The notes under the pieces: model-generated
The model's input: only the letters and a program-made list of their open reading frames with translations
The model's database searches: none
Told to the model about the DNA's origin: nothing
Part shown: positions 1 through 6,520 of the stretch, in pieces
How the letters are laid out: each line of letters opens with the position of its first letter
Position numbering within the stretch: position 1 is the stretch's first letter
Source: Bacteroidales bacterium UBA1182
GTDB taxonomy: Bacteria > Bacteroidota > Bacteroidia > Bacteroidales > Bacteroidaceae
Direction: 5' to 3'
Assembly: GCA_002310015.1 (NCBI GenBank)
Contig: DBYQ01000072.1
Span: 1 to 25,688, forward strand
DNA: 25,688 nt
Made by a program: the position numbers and the translations under genes

Positions 1-100
1 TACTCACACCTTTCAGGGTGCCTTATCGGACATAGGAGGGATAGCGCCGCAAGGCGCGTAGTTTCAGATACTGATACCCCAAAAAGTTCTCCTTAAAAGT
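1..100. other. Intergenic segment at window edge, no gene supported
   Basis: No convincing gene is visible here. It contains two small inverted repeats: CACC/GGTG around 9-20 and GCGCC-GCAA-GGCGC around 45-58, the latter with a GNRA-type loop. Short open frames run through it on both strands but have no start codon or recognisable motif. The AGGAGGGA word near 33-40 also occurs in the other repeat-rich intergenic stretch near 15420, so this may be part of a dispersed intergenic repeat. That is weak inference. Confidence 0.35.
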
Positions 101-127
101 ACACAGAAGGAACCGTCCCTATTGTGT
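101..127 (-). terminator. Hairpin abutting the dnaX stop codon (GGGAC-core element)
   Basis: On the minus strand, outer arms ACACA/TGTGT and inner arms AGGGA/TTCCT (one G-U pair) close a CGG loop, and the stem is followed by ACTTTT. The outer arm overlaps the last base of the dnaX stop codon (TAA, 129-127). The position fits a rho-independent terminator, although the T-run is short (4). The GGGACGG core and the AAAAGTACA flank (plus strand) link it to the hairpins at 9927 and 11158. Confidence 0.6.
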
Positions 128-1881
128 TATCTGAGTTCCAGGCTGAAGACCGATTCCAGTTCCTTGAGGGCTGGATTTTCTTTTTTCATCTTGGCGTACT
201 GTTCATCGCGGGTGAGCAGATGCTCCACTCCCAGTGACTGGTCAATCTCAATCTCCATCGTGATGGAGGAATTGTTGAACGCGCCGCGGATGAAGTTGAT
301 GATGCGGTCCTGAGCCAGGCGTATCTCATCGGCCATCATGGGGTTTCCGGCCACTACCTTGAATGCGTTGTCGGAGATGACGGCCGGATGACAGTTTATC
401 ATGCGGTTCTTGAGCGGCGAATCCTGACGGGGCAGGGTGGCGGCAAACTCATTCCAGCTGTCCTGCAGTTTCTCCTGAGTGAGCGGCTTGGCCGGATGCT
501 GCTCCTGGTCTATAACCTGTACGGTCTGGCGGCCGTGGGGCTGATCCGGGCGTCCGGCGGGCTTGTTGTTACCGTAGATGGATGTGAATATGCTGCCGCC
601 CTTGAATGTGGGTATGGCACTCTTCCTGGCCGGCTGGGAAGTTCCTGTACTCTGTGCCGGCTGGGGGTTAACCGGCTTCACGGTTGCCTTAGGCGCCGCC
701 GCTGCCGGAGCTGCCTTTGCTGTGGCAGCTATCTTTTTGAATATGGGTTTAAGTCTTGTGGGCTTGCGCCCACTACTGTCATCATCCTCATCGGCCTGGG
801 CAATCCTTATCAGGGTTAGTTCCACAAGCAGACGTTTGTTCTTGCTGATGCGGTAATTGAGGTCACACTCATTACATATCCTCAGGGCCCGATACAGGAA
901 CTTGGGCTGGCACTTGGCGGCTTGTGCCTTGTAGCGCTCACGCATCTCATCACTAACCTCAAGCAGGGGCAGGGTGCAGGCGTCACGGCTTACCAGCAGG
1001 TTACGCAGGTGCAGCATGAGCCCGCTTATGAGATGGCTGCCGTCAAATCCCTTGGCAAGTATGTTGCTAAGCAGCAGCAGTGAATCCGGAATGCGTTTCT
1101 CAAGGAACATGTCAGTGAGATTGAAGTAATGCTCATAGTCTATTACGTTCAGGTTCTCAATGGTTTTCTGATATGTAACCTGGCCACCGGTAAAGCTTAC
1201 CACCTGGTCAAAGATGGAGAGCGCGTCACGCATTCCGCCGTCTGATTTCTCTGCGATGATCTCAAGTGCGGCACGCTCAGTGGTGACACCCTCTTTCTGG
1301 GCTACAGACTGCAGGTGCTCTACAATATCCTTGTTGCTGATGCGGCTGAAATCATAGATCTGGCAGCGTGACAGTATGGTGGGTATGATCTTATGCTTCT
1401 CAGTTGTGGCAAGTATGAATATGGCGTACTTGGGCGGCTCCTCAAGTGTCTTGAGGAATGCGTTGAAGGCGGCCTGTGACAGCATGTGCACCTCATCTAT
1501 TATATACACCTTGTACTTGCCGTTCATGGGCGGTATGCGCACCTGCTCGGTAAGGTTACGGATGTCATCTACTGAGTTGTTGCTGGCGGCATCCAGCTCA
1601 AACACATTGTATGAGCGCAGCTCTTCATTGAAGCTCTTGCATGACTCGCACTGGCCGCAGGCCTCACCGTCAGCACCGCGGTTGGTGCAGTTGATGGTCT
1701 TGGCAAATATGCGGGCACAGGTGGTCTTGCCCACGCCACGGGGGCCGCAGAAAAGATAGGTGTTAGCCAACTTACCGGAGTTGATGGCGTTCTTGAGCGT
1801 GGCTACGAGGGCCTTCTGGCCTACCACGCTGTCAAACGTCACAGGACGGTATTTACGGGCTGATACAATATAGTCTTCCAT
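127..1881 (-). CDS. dnaX: DNA polymerase III subunit gamma/tau
   Basis: This is the clamp-loader ATPase of the replisome, which loads the beta sliding clamp on DNA and organises the polymerase. The 584-residue protein starts with the family's MEDYIVSARKYRP segment, so I chose the ATG at 1881 rather than an upstream in-frame codon. AAA+ features are visible: Walker A GPRGVGKT (46-53), a four-cysteine zinc knuckle (C65, C75, C78, C81), Walker B YIIDE (126-130) and the SRC motif (171-173). A low-complexity Ala/Pro/Lys linker follows at about 385-460, and then the C-terminal tau-like region. It is divergent from the FtsB-like gene. A perfect TATCTTTG -7 box lies only about 7 nt upstream of the ATG. 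The only A-run that might cause frameshifting is short (see rejected items), so one product is expected. Confidence 0.96.
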   Translation of the reverse strand: MEDYIVSARKYRPVTFDSVVGQKALVATLKNAINSGKLANTYLFCGPRGVGKTTCARIFAKTINCTNRGADGEACGQCESCKSFNEELRSYNVFELDAASNNSVDDIRNLTEQVRIPPMNGKYKVYIIDEVHMLSQAAFNAFLKTLEEPPKYAIFILATTEKHKIIPTILSRCQIYDFSRISNKDIVEHLQSVAQKEGVTTERAALEIIAEKSDGGMRDALSIFDQVVSFTGGQVTYQKTIENLNVIDYEHYFNLTDMFLEKRIPDSLLLLSNILAKGFDGSHLISGLMLHLRNLLVSRDACTLPLLEVSDEMRERYKAQAAKCQPKFLYRALRICNECDLNYRISKNKRLLVELTLIRIAQADEDDDSSGRKPTRLKPIFKKIAATAKAAPAAAAPKATVKPVNPQPAQSTGTSQPARKSAIPTFKGGSIFTSIYGNNKPAGRPDQPHGRQTVQVIDQEQHPAKPLTQEKLQDSWNEFAATLPRQDSPLKNRMINCHPAVISDNAFKVVAGNPMMADEIRLAQDRIINFIRGAFNNSSITMEIEIDQSLGVEHLLTRDEQYAKMKKENPALKELESVFSLELR

Positions 1882-1887
1882 ATGACA

Positions 1888-1895
1888 CAAAGATA
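1888..1895 (-). promoter_or_regulatory. Bacteroidales -7 box for dnaX (TATCTTTG)
   Basis: This is a perfect TAnnTTTG match on the minus strand, with a TTG about 23 nt further upstream (1919-1921). By the usual geometry transcription would start near 1884, leaving a leader of only about 3 nt before the dnaX ATG at 1881. Confidence 0.55.
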
Positions 1896-1943
1896 TTGTT
1901 TTTTTTCGGGCAACTCCCCAATTGCCAGTCAAGATTTTTGAAC

Positions 1944-1951
1944 TATTTTTG
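1944..1951 (+). promoter_or_regulatory. Bacteroidales -7 box for the FtsB-like gene (TATTTTTG)
   Basis: This is a perfect TAnnTTTG match with a TTG at 1922-1924 (19 nt spacing) as a -33 candidate. The predicted start near 1955 gives a leader of about 16 nt before ATG 1971, typical of the other promoters in this window. Confidence 0.6.
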
Positions 1952-1970
1952 CATCAAGCAAACGGCCATC

Positions 1971-2267
1971 ATGGATAACGGATTCTTACCTAAACTCAAG
2001 GTTTTTATAGGCAGGCACAAATACTGGATTGTGTTTGCGCTGTTTCTGCTGGTCATACTTGTGGCCAGTGACAACAGTCTCGTCAAGAGGATGGTACAGA
2101 AACGTGAGATAAGGGAACTGCAGGAGCAGCTGCGTGAGAGCGCTGAGCAGAAACGCCTTAATGAGCTTATGCTTAATGACCTTAATGACAGCATGGTCAT
2201 AGACCGTATTGCCCGTGAGAGATACAACATGCACCGTGAGGATGAGGACCTGTTCCTGGAACGTTGA
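1971..2267 (+). CDS. FtsB/DivIC-like septum formation initiator
   Basis: This is a 98-residue single-pass membrane protein with a short cytoplasmic N-terminus, a hydrophobic segment at about 17-32 (IVFALFLLVILVA) and then a charged coiled coil of about 50 residues with heptad-like Leu spacing (RELQEQLRE, NELMLNDLND). It ends with an acidic/basic tail containing ARERYNM, which resembles the conserved AREKYGM-type ending of FtsB/DivIC proteins. Known members bridge FtsL and FtsQ in the divisome. An in-frame codon exists at 1896, but it lies upstream of the -7 box at 1944, so ATG 1971 is the likely start. The next gene starts 3 nt after the stop, suggesting co-transcription. Confidence 0.85.
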   Translation: MDNGFLPKLKVFIGRHKYWIVFALFLLVILVASDNSLVKRMVQKREIRELQEQLRESAEQKRLNELMLNDLNDSMVIDRIARERYNMHREDEDLFLER

Positions 2268-2270
2268 CGT

Positions 2271-2693
2271 ATGGATAACAGAGAGAAGCGTTTGATAGAG
2301 TCATTTACTACAGTGGGCGGCGTGCTGCTGCTGTTTGGTGCCGCCGTATTCATTACCGGATGGGATTATGCTCCTTTCATATATCTGGCAGGTTCACTGA
2401 TGTTTGCGGCAGGTCAGTTTGCTGACCGATACACGGGTGATGACAAGGTAATAAAGCGCCTGCGTTTCCAGCAGATACTGGGTGCCTGTTTCCTGCTCCT
2501 TACTGCAGCGCTGATGTTTGCTGACGGCATACATTCCATGCTGCTTACTGATAATACTATGGCTCCGGGCCTGCGCTCATTCCTTCTTGCCCTTACACGT
2601 AAGAACAACTGGATAGTGACTCTTTCAATAGGTGCTTTGTCTGAGCTTTATTCTTCATTCAGACTGGACCGTCTCATGAAAGACCAGGATTGA
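2271..2693 (+). CDS. Small integral membrane protein, unknown function
   Basis: This 140-residue protein has four predicted membrane segments (about 14-32, 36-50, 68-86 and 112-127) and no catalytic motif that I recognise. It begins 3 nt after the FtsB-like stop and therefore probably shares its transcript. An envelope or division-related role is inferred from context only. No Shine-Dalgarno sequence is visible, as expected in this phylum. Confidence 0.75.
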   Translation: MDNREKRLIESFTTVGGVLLLFGAAVFITGWDYAPFIYLAGSLMFAAGQFADRYTGDDKVIKRLRFQQILGACFLLLTAALMFADGIHSMLLTDNTMAPGLRSFLLALTRKNNWIVTLSIGALSELYSSFRLDRLMKDQD

Positions 2694-2733
2694 TTTATTG
2701 TTTCTTTTACGTTCATATTTCTTTCAAAGTGAA

Positions 2734-2753
2734 TAGATTCTAAATAGAATCTA
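2734..2753. repeat. 20-bp near-perfect palindrome (TAGATTCTA-AA-TAGAATCTA)
   Basis: Two 9-nt arms are separated by 2 nt, in the 172-bp gap between the membrane-protein gene and the DUF4369 lipoprotein. The tiny spacer suits a dimeric DNA-binding protein better than an RNA hairpin. It lies about 80 nt upstream of the -7 box at 2836. The rest of the gap is AT-rich, with a weak AGCC/GGCT hairpin around 2772-2786. Confidence 0.4.
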
Positions 2754-2835
2754 ATGCTTTTAACAACTTTTAGCCGCAAAAAGGCTCCTTTACATTAAAG
2801 AATAATAAAAGCGGATTTAGTTTATTCTTGTGTTG

Positions 2836-2843
2836 TAATTTTG
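2836..2843 (+). promoter_or_regulatory. Bacteroidales -7 box for the DUF4369 lipoprotein (TAATTTTG)
   Basis: This is a perfect TAnnTTTG match, with its predicted transcription start about 19 nt upstream of ATG 2866. No clear TTTG -33 element is present at the expected distance. Confidence 0.5.
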
Positions 2844-2865
2844 CAATCCGTAAAAGGATTACCAC

Positions 2866-3555
2866 ATGTTCAGACAACACATTAAAACGGTCTTGGCGGT
2901 AGCAGGCTTGATGCTTGCCTTGGTTTCATGTACACACTGTTATAAGATTGAGGGTGTTGTTGAGACTTTCGGTTATGAAGGCCGTGAACTGTCACTTGTG
3001 GAGTTCCTTCCGTTCCGTACCACCAGGATAGATTCTTGCATAGTAAGTCACGGCCGCTTCCAGATGAAAGGCCGTGTTGATACCACACGTCTTGTGTTCC
3101 TCTGCAAGGATGACAGGCCTGTAATTCCTCTCTATCTGGAGAAGGGACGTACTGATATCCGTCTGCTCCCTACAGAGATGACAGCTTCTGGTACACGCCA
3201 GAATGATCTTTTCTACAGCTTCCTCAAGAAGAAGATTGACATTGACAACCGATATGAGGAGATGTCACAGAAACGTACCGCCATGTCACGTAAAGGCATG
3301 GATCTCCGTAAGATGGAGCTGATACAGGATTCACTCCGTATAATCGTTGATGAATGTGAGGAGATGATATGCTCATTCATGGCGGCTAATTACAAGGAGC
3401 CCGCCGCAATAGGCGTATTCATGATGCTCAGCGTTTCACCTACCAATGAGATATCATCACTGCTCAAGAGAATCCTTGATGCAGCCCCTGATGATTTCCT
3501 GGCCCAGTCTTACGTAAGCGGATATACCCACCGCGTGGGCTATAACCGCAACTGA
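2866..3555 (+). CDS. DUF4369-type lipoprotein
   Basis: This 229-residue protein has a signal peptide ending in a lipobox (LALVSC, Cys22), so it is probably a lipid-anchored envelope protein. The segment after the cysteine (about 26-110) has the short beta-strand pattern and RIDS...GRFQMKG spacing typical of DUF4369, a domain usually found in front of a thioredoxin fold in Bacteroidota. No CxxC and no thioredoxin domain follow. The C-terminal half is helical and charged (about 112-229). It may be a stand-alone DUF4369 protein or a descendant that lost its thioredoxin part. It converges on the plsC-like gene with only 3 nt between stop codons. Confidence 0.75.
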   Translation: MFRQHIKTVLAVAGLMLALVSCTHCYKIEGVVETFGYEGRELSLVEFLPFRTTRIDSCIVSHGRFQMKGRVDTTRLVFLCKDDRPVIPLYLEKGRTDIRLLPTEMTASGTRQNDLFYSFLKKKIDIDNRYEEMSQKRTAMSRKGMDLRKMELIQDSLRIIVDECEEMICSFMAANYKEPAAIGVFMMLSVSPTNEISSLLKRILDAAPDDFLAQSYVSGYTHRVGYNRN

Positions 3556-3558
3556 TTC

Positions 3559-4302
3559 TTATTTCCTTATCAGAGTTTTATTGATGGTGCTGAATACCTC
3601 GGCCGATGTCTGACTCATTATGGCTTTGAGTTCAGTCTCAGTGGTGTTCTCATCGCTGCGTGGCCATACCGGCGGATGCACGGTCATGTGTACGGGATGC
3701 CAGGTTACGTTCCATGCGTGGCGTGACATCACTTCATAGTTGCCGTCAATGGTTACGGGCAGGATGGGGAGCTTGAGCTCCTCAGAGATGAGGAACGCGC
3801 CGCGCTTGAACTTGCCTATCTGGCCGTCATGTGAGCGTGTGCCCTCAGGGAATATCACTACAGACATTCCGTCCTTAAGCTTGGACTCAGCCTTGCGGAT
3901 GCTGTTCATGCCGCTCTCCCTTGAACTGCGGTCTATGAATATGCAGCCTGCCATATAGCATGCCCAGCCTACAAACGGGATGCGGCCCAGTTCCTTCTTC
4001 ATCATCCACTTGAACTTGATGCCTATGTATCCGTACACCAGGAATGCGTCCCAGTAGCTCTGATGGTTGGGGGCAATGATGTATGACTGGCCTTTCTGGA
4101 TGTTCTCAAGTCCGTCTATCTTGACGGGAATCATGAACACCAGATAGAACAGGCGTCCCCAGATCATGCCGGGCCAATAACCCCAGAAACGGTCATCAAA
4201 GATGGAGCCTATCATTGTGAACAGTGCTACCAGGATTGTAACTACAATCATTATGGGCAGCGCGATGAAGATCTGATATAAAAGGTATAATGCTCTTATC
4301 AT
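3559..4302 (-). CDS. plsC: 1-acyl-sn-glycerol-3-phosphate acyltransferase
   Basis: This 247-residue enzyme has the family hallmarks: an N-terminal membrane segment (about 9-34), the catalytic HxxxxD motif NHQSYWD (H80, D85), an acceptor-binding region and FPEGTR (151-156). It is expected to acylate lysophosphatidic acid to phosphatidic acid at the inner face of the cytoplasmic membrane. Its ATG overlaps the dihydroorotase stop codon as ATGA, implying translational coupling in the three-gene operon. The exact acyl acceptor cannot be read from sequence; related acyltransferases act on lysophospholipids or ornithine lipids. Confidence 0.88.
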   Translation of the reverse strand: MIRALYLLYQIFIALPIMIVVTILVALFTMIGSIFDDRFWGYWPGMIWGRLFYLVFMIPVKIDGLENIQKGQSYIIAPNHQSYWDAFLVYGYIGIKFKWMMKKELGRIPFVGWACYMAGCIFIDRSSRESGMNSIRKAESKLKDGMSVVIFPEGTRSHDGQIGKFKRGAFLISEELKLPILPVTIDGNYEVMSRHAWNVTWHPVHMTVHPPVWPRSDENTTETELKAIMSQTSAEVFSTINKTLIRK

Positions 4303-5636
4303 AGTCTGTTGAATTTTACTGGTTGTCCTTTTATGGATGTGTCAAACTCTCCGTTGCAGTATGCGGCATGTCCGTTTACCCATGTGGCGCATACCTTCCA
4401 ATGGAAGTTCTCGCCGTCAAACGGGGTCCATCCGCACTTGCCGGGAACATCGGCATCAGTTACCGTGTAGCCCTGGTCAGTGCGTGATACGAGTGTTAGG
4501 TCTGCCTTGTATCCCTGGCGTATGTATCCGCGCTCCTTTATGCTGAAAATCTGTGCGGGATTATGGCACATGAGCCTTACCACATCAGTCATTTTCAGTA
4601 TGCCGTTATCAGTGAGCTCAAGCATGGCGGGCAGGGAGTAGGGCAGTACGGGCATTCCCGATGCAGCCGTGCGGCATCCACCCTGTTTCTCAGACAGCAG
4701 GTGCGGGGCGTGGTCTGTGCCTATCACATCAATGCGTCCGTCAGTGAGAGCCAGGCGCAGGGCGTCGCGGTCAGCGGCGGTCTTGATGGCGGGGTTGCAC
4801 TTGATGCGGGTGCCCTTGGTGCTGTAGTCGGCATCAGTAAACCACAGGTGTGCGGGGCACGCCTCGGCTGTGAACTGCTTGCCTTGCAGCGGGCCGTTGC
4901 TGAACAGCTCCAGCTCATGGGCGGTGGTGAGATGCAGTATGTGCAGGCGTACGTTTGTGCCTGCCGCTACATCAAGGGCCTTTGAGGTGGATGCATAGCA
5001 TGCCTCCTCACTGCGTATGAGCGGATGGTATTTTACGGGAGGCTCACTGCCGTACTGCGTAGTGTAGCGCTCCATGTTGGCGTTTATGATTGAGGTCTCC
5101 TCACAGTGTACGGCCACAGGTACGGGGGCGGCATTGAAGAGGGCCTTGAGTGAATCACGGTCATCAAGCAGCATCCCGCCTGTGCTGGAGCCCATAAAGA
5201 GCTTGACGCCGCATACGTGATCGGGGTCAATCCTCTCAATCTGGTCTATGTTGCTGTGGGTGGCGCCCAGGTAGAAGCTGTGGTTTACTATGCAGCTCTC
5301 TGCTGCATGGCTGAACTTATCAGCCAGAGCATCCAGCGTGACGGTCTGCGGTATGCAGTTGGGCATGTCAAATACCGTGGTCACTCCGCCGGCGGCTGCA
5401 GCGAGGCTCTCAGTAGCCATATCGGCCTTATGGGTAAGACCGGGGTCACGGAAATGTACGTGGTCATCAATCACACCGGGCAGTAGCCACCTGCCTGCGG
5501 CATCAATGACGGTATCGGCCTGCGGAGCATCGGACGTAAAGATACCCGCTATGGTCTCATCTTCAATAAGGACCGATGCGCGCTGCACCAGCCCTTCATT
5601 AACTACCATAGCGTCTTTGATGAGTGTCCGGCTCAT
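4299..5636 (-). CDS. pyrC: Dihydroorotase
   Basis: This 445-residue amidohydrolase catalyses reversible cyclisation of carbamoyl-aspartate to dihydroorotate in pyrimidine synthesis. The metal-site motifs are all present: HVH (59-61) in DDHVHFRDPG, the lysine that becomes carbamylated (K145 in GVKLFMGS), H177 in VHCEE, H235 in HILHLTTAH, and the catalytic Asp308 in GTDHAPH. Complete metal ligands argue for an active enzyme and against the inactive PyrC' homologues or a hydantoinase. It lies 5 nt downstream of the mannosyltransferase-like gene and overlaps plsC by 4 nt, so all three are probably one transcript. Length and layout match the long (type I) dihydroorotases. Confidence 0.93.
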   Translation of the reverse strand: MSRTLIKDAMVVNEGLVQRASVLIEDETIAGIFTSDAPQADTVIDAAGRWLLPGVIDDHVHFRDPGLTHKADMATESLAAAAGGVTTVFDMPNCIPQTVTLDALADKFSHAAESCIVNHSFYLGATHSNIDQIERIDPDHVCGVKLFMGSSTGGMLLDDRDSLKALFNAAPVPVAVHCEETSIINANMERYTTQYGSEPPVKYHPLIRSEEACYASTSKALDVAAGTNVRLHILHLTTAHELELFSNGPLQGKQFTAEACPAHLWFTDADYSTKGTRIKCNPAIKTAADRDALRLALTDGRIDVIGTDHAPHLLSEKQGGCRTAASGMPVLPYSLPAMLELTDNGILKMTDVVRLMCHNPAQIFSIKERGYIRQGYKADLTLVSRTDQGYTVTDADVPGKCGWTPFDGENFHWKVCATWVNGHAAYCNGEFDTSIKGQPVKFNRL

Positions 5637-5641
5637 TTGGT

Positions 5642-6394
5642 TCAGGCTGTTTTCTTTTGGGGATATTTGCGGAACCAGCTGGATATCTTAAGGCGTATGA
5701 CGCCAAAGAACGCCTCACTGAATATGCCTCCGCTCATCTTTGATGTGCCAAGCTCACGGTTTACGAATATAACCGGAACCTCTTTTATCCTGAACCCGCA
5801 CTTGTAAGCGGTGAATTTCATCTCTATCTGGAAGGCATAGCCCTTGAAGTGTATCTTGTCAAGCTCAATGGTCTCCAGCACCTCGCGGCGGTAGCATTTG
5901 AATCCGGCGGTGGTGTCATGGATGGGCAGGCCGGTTACTATATGCACGTATTTGGATGCAAAGTATGACATCAGCACGCGGCCCATGGGCCAGTTGACTA
6001 CGTTTACACCGCTTACGTATCGGGAGCCTATGGCTACGTCATAGCCCTCATCGCGGCAGGCGCTGAGCAGGCGGGGCAGGTCAGACGGGGCGTGTGAGAA
6101 ATCGGCATCCATCTCAAATATGAAATCGTAGCCGTGCTCTATGCACCATTTGAATCCGGTAATGTATGCTGTGCCCAGTCCAAGCTTTCCGCTTCTCTCC
6201 ACAATGAAGAGGCGGTCCTTGAAATCAGTCTCTATCAGTCCTTTTACAATGGCGGCAGTGCCGTCAGGAGAGCCGTCATCAATTATCAGTATGTTGAAGT
6301 GGTCCTCAAGTGCCATTACGGCCCTGATAATGTTTTCAATGTTCTCCTTCTCGTTATATGTGGGAATGATTACAATGCTCTTACTAGTTTTCAT
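5642..6394 (-). CDS. Polyprenol-phosphate mannosyltransferase-like GT2
   Basis: This is a 250-residue family 2 glycosyltransferase of the dolichol-phosphate mannose synthase (DPM1) type. It has the nucleotide-binding IIPTYNEKENI start, DDGSPDGT (39-46) and the metal-binding DAD (96-98) in EMDADFSH. The conserved HDTTAGFKCYRR and SKMSGG motifs follow. There is no C-terminal transmembrane domain, as in the soluble or peripheral DPM1 class. It most likely charges undecaprenyl- or polyprenyl-phosphate with a sugar at the inner membrane; the sugar is not certain. It is the first gene of the operon with pyrC and plsC, behind a TAAGTTTG box. Confidence 0.87.
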   Translation of the reverse strand: MKTSKSIVIIPTYNEKENIENIIRAVMALEDHFNILIIDDGSPDGTAAIVKGLIETDFKDRLFIVERSGKLGLGTAYITGFKWCIEHGYDFIFEMDADFSHAPSDLPRLLSACRDEGYDVAIGSRYVSGVNVVNWPMGRVLMSYFASKYVHIVTGLPIHDTTAGFKCYRREVLETIELDKIHFKGYAFQIEMKFTAYKCGFRIKEVPVIFVNRELGTSKMSGGIFSEAFFGVIRLKISSWFRKYPQKKTA

Positions 6395-6437
6395 TAGGTC
6401 AAAAAATTAGTCTTTCCTCTATATTTGGATTAGTATG

Positions 6438-6445
6438 CAAACTTA
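6438..6445 (-). promoter_or_regulatory. Bacteroidales -7 box for the GT2-pyrC-plsC operon (TAAGTTTG)
   Basis: This is a perfect TAnnTTTG on the minus strand, with the predicted start about 40 nt upstream of ATG 6394. It is back-to-back with the mfd promoter in a 126-bp divergent intergenic region. No convincing TTTG -33 element is seen. Confidence 0.5.
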
Positions 6446-6490
6446 GTGAAAAACGGCGGCATTATTGTACTCCGGAACTCCCTTTTTTTG

Positions 6491-6498
6491 TAATTTCG
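6491..6498 (+). promoter_or_regulatory. -7 box for mfd (TAATTTCG)
   Basis: This is a one-mismatch TAnnTTTG box with a TTG at 6465-6467 (23 nt upstream). The predicted start is about 19 nt before the mfd ATG. Confidence 0.45.
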
Positions 6499-6520
6499 CA
6501 CCTAAATGCTGTGAAAAGTA

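Noticed and set aside
1..125. Possible tail of a coding sequence at the window's left edge
   Set aside because: Frames are open for up to about 30 codons but show no motif and no start codon, and the small hairpins suggest intergenic sequence.
733..739. A-run (minus-strand CAAAAAG) in dnaX as a programmed frameshift site
   Set aside because: Only five A residues, so it is not the A-AAA-AAG heptamer known from E. coli. No strong Shine-Dalgarno-like stimulator is seen upstream, and the full-length frame continues intact.
4563..4985. 140-codon frame opposite dihydroorotase
   Set aside because: It overlaps the metal-site region of a clearly intact pyrC and shows no family resemblance.
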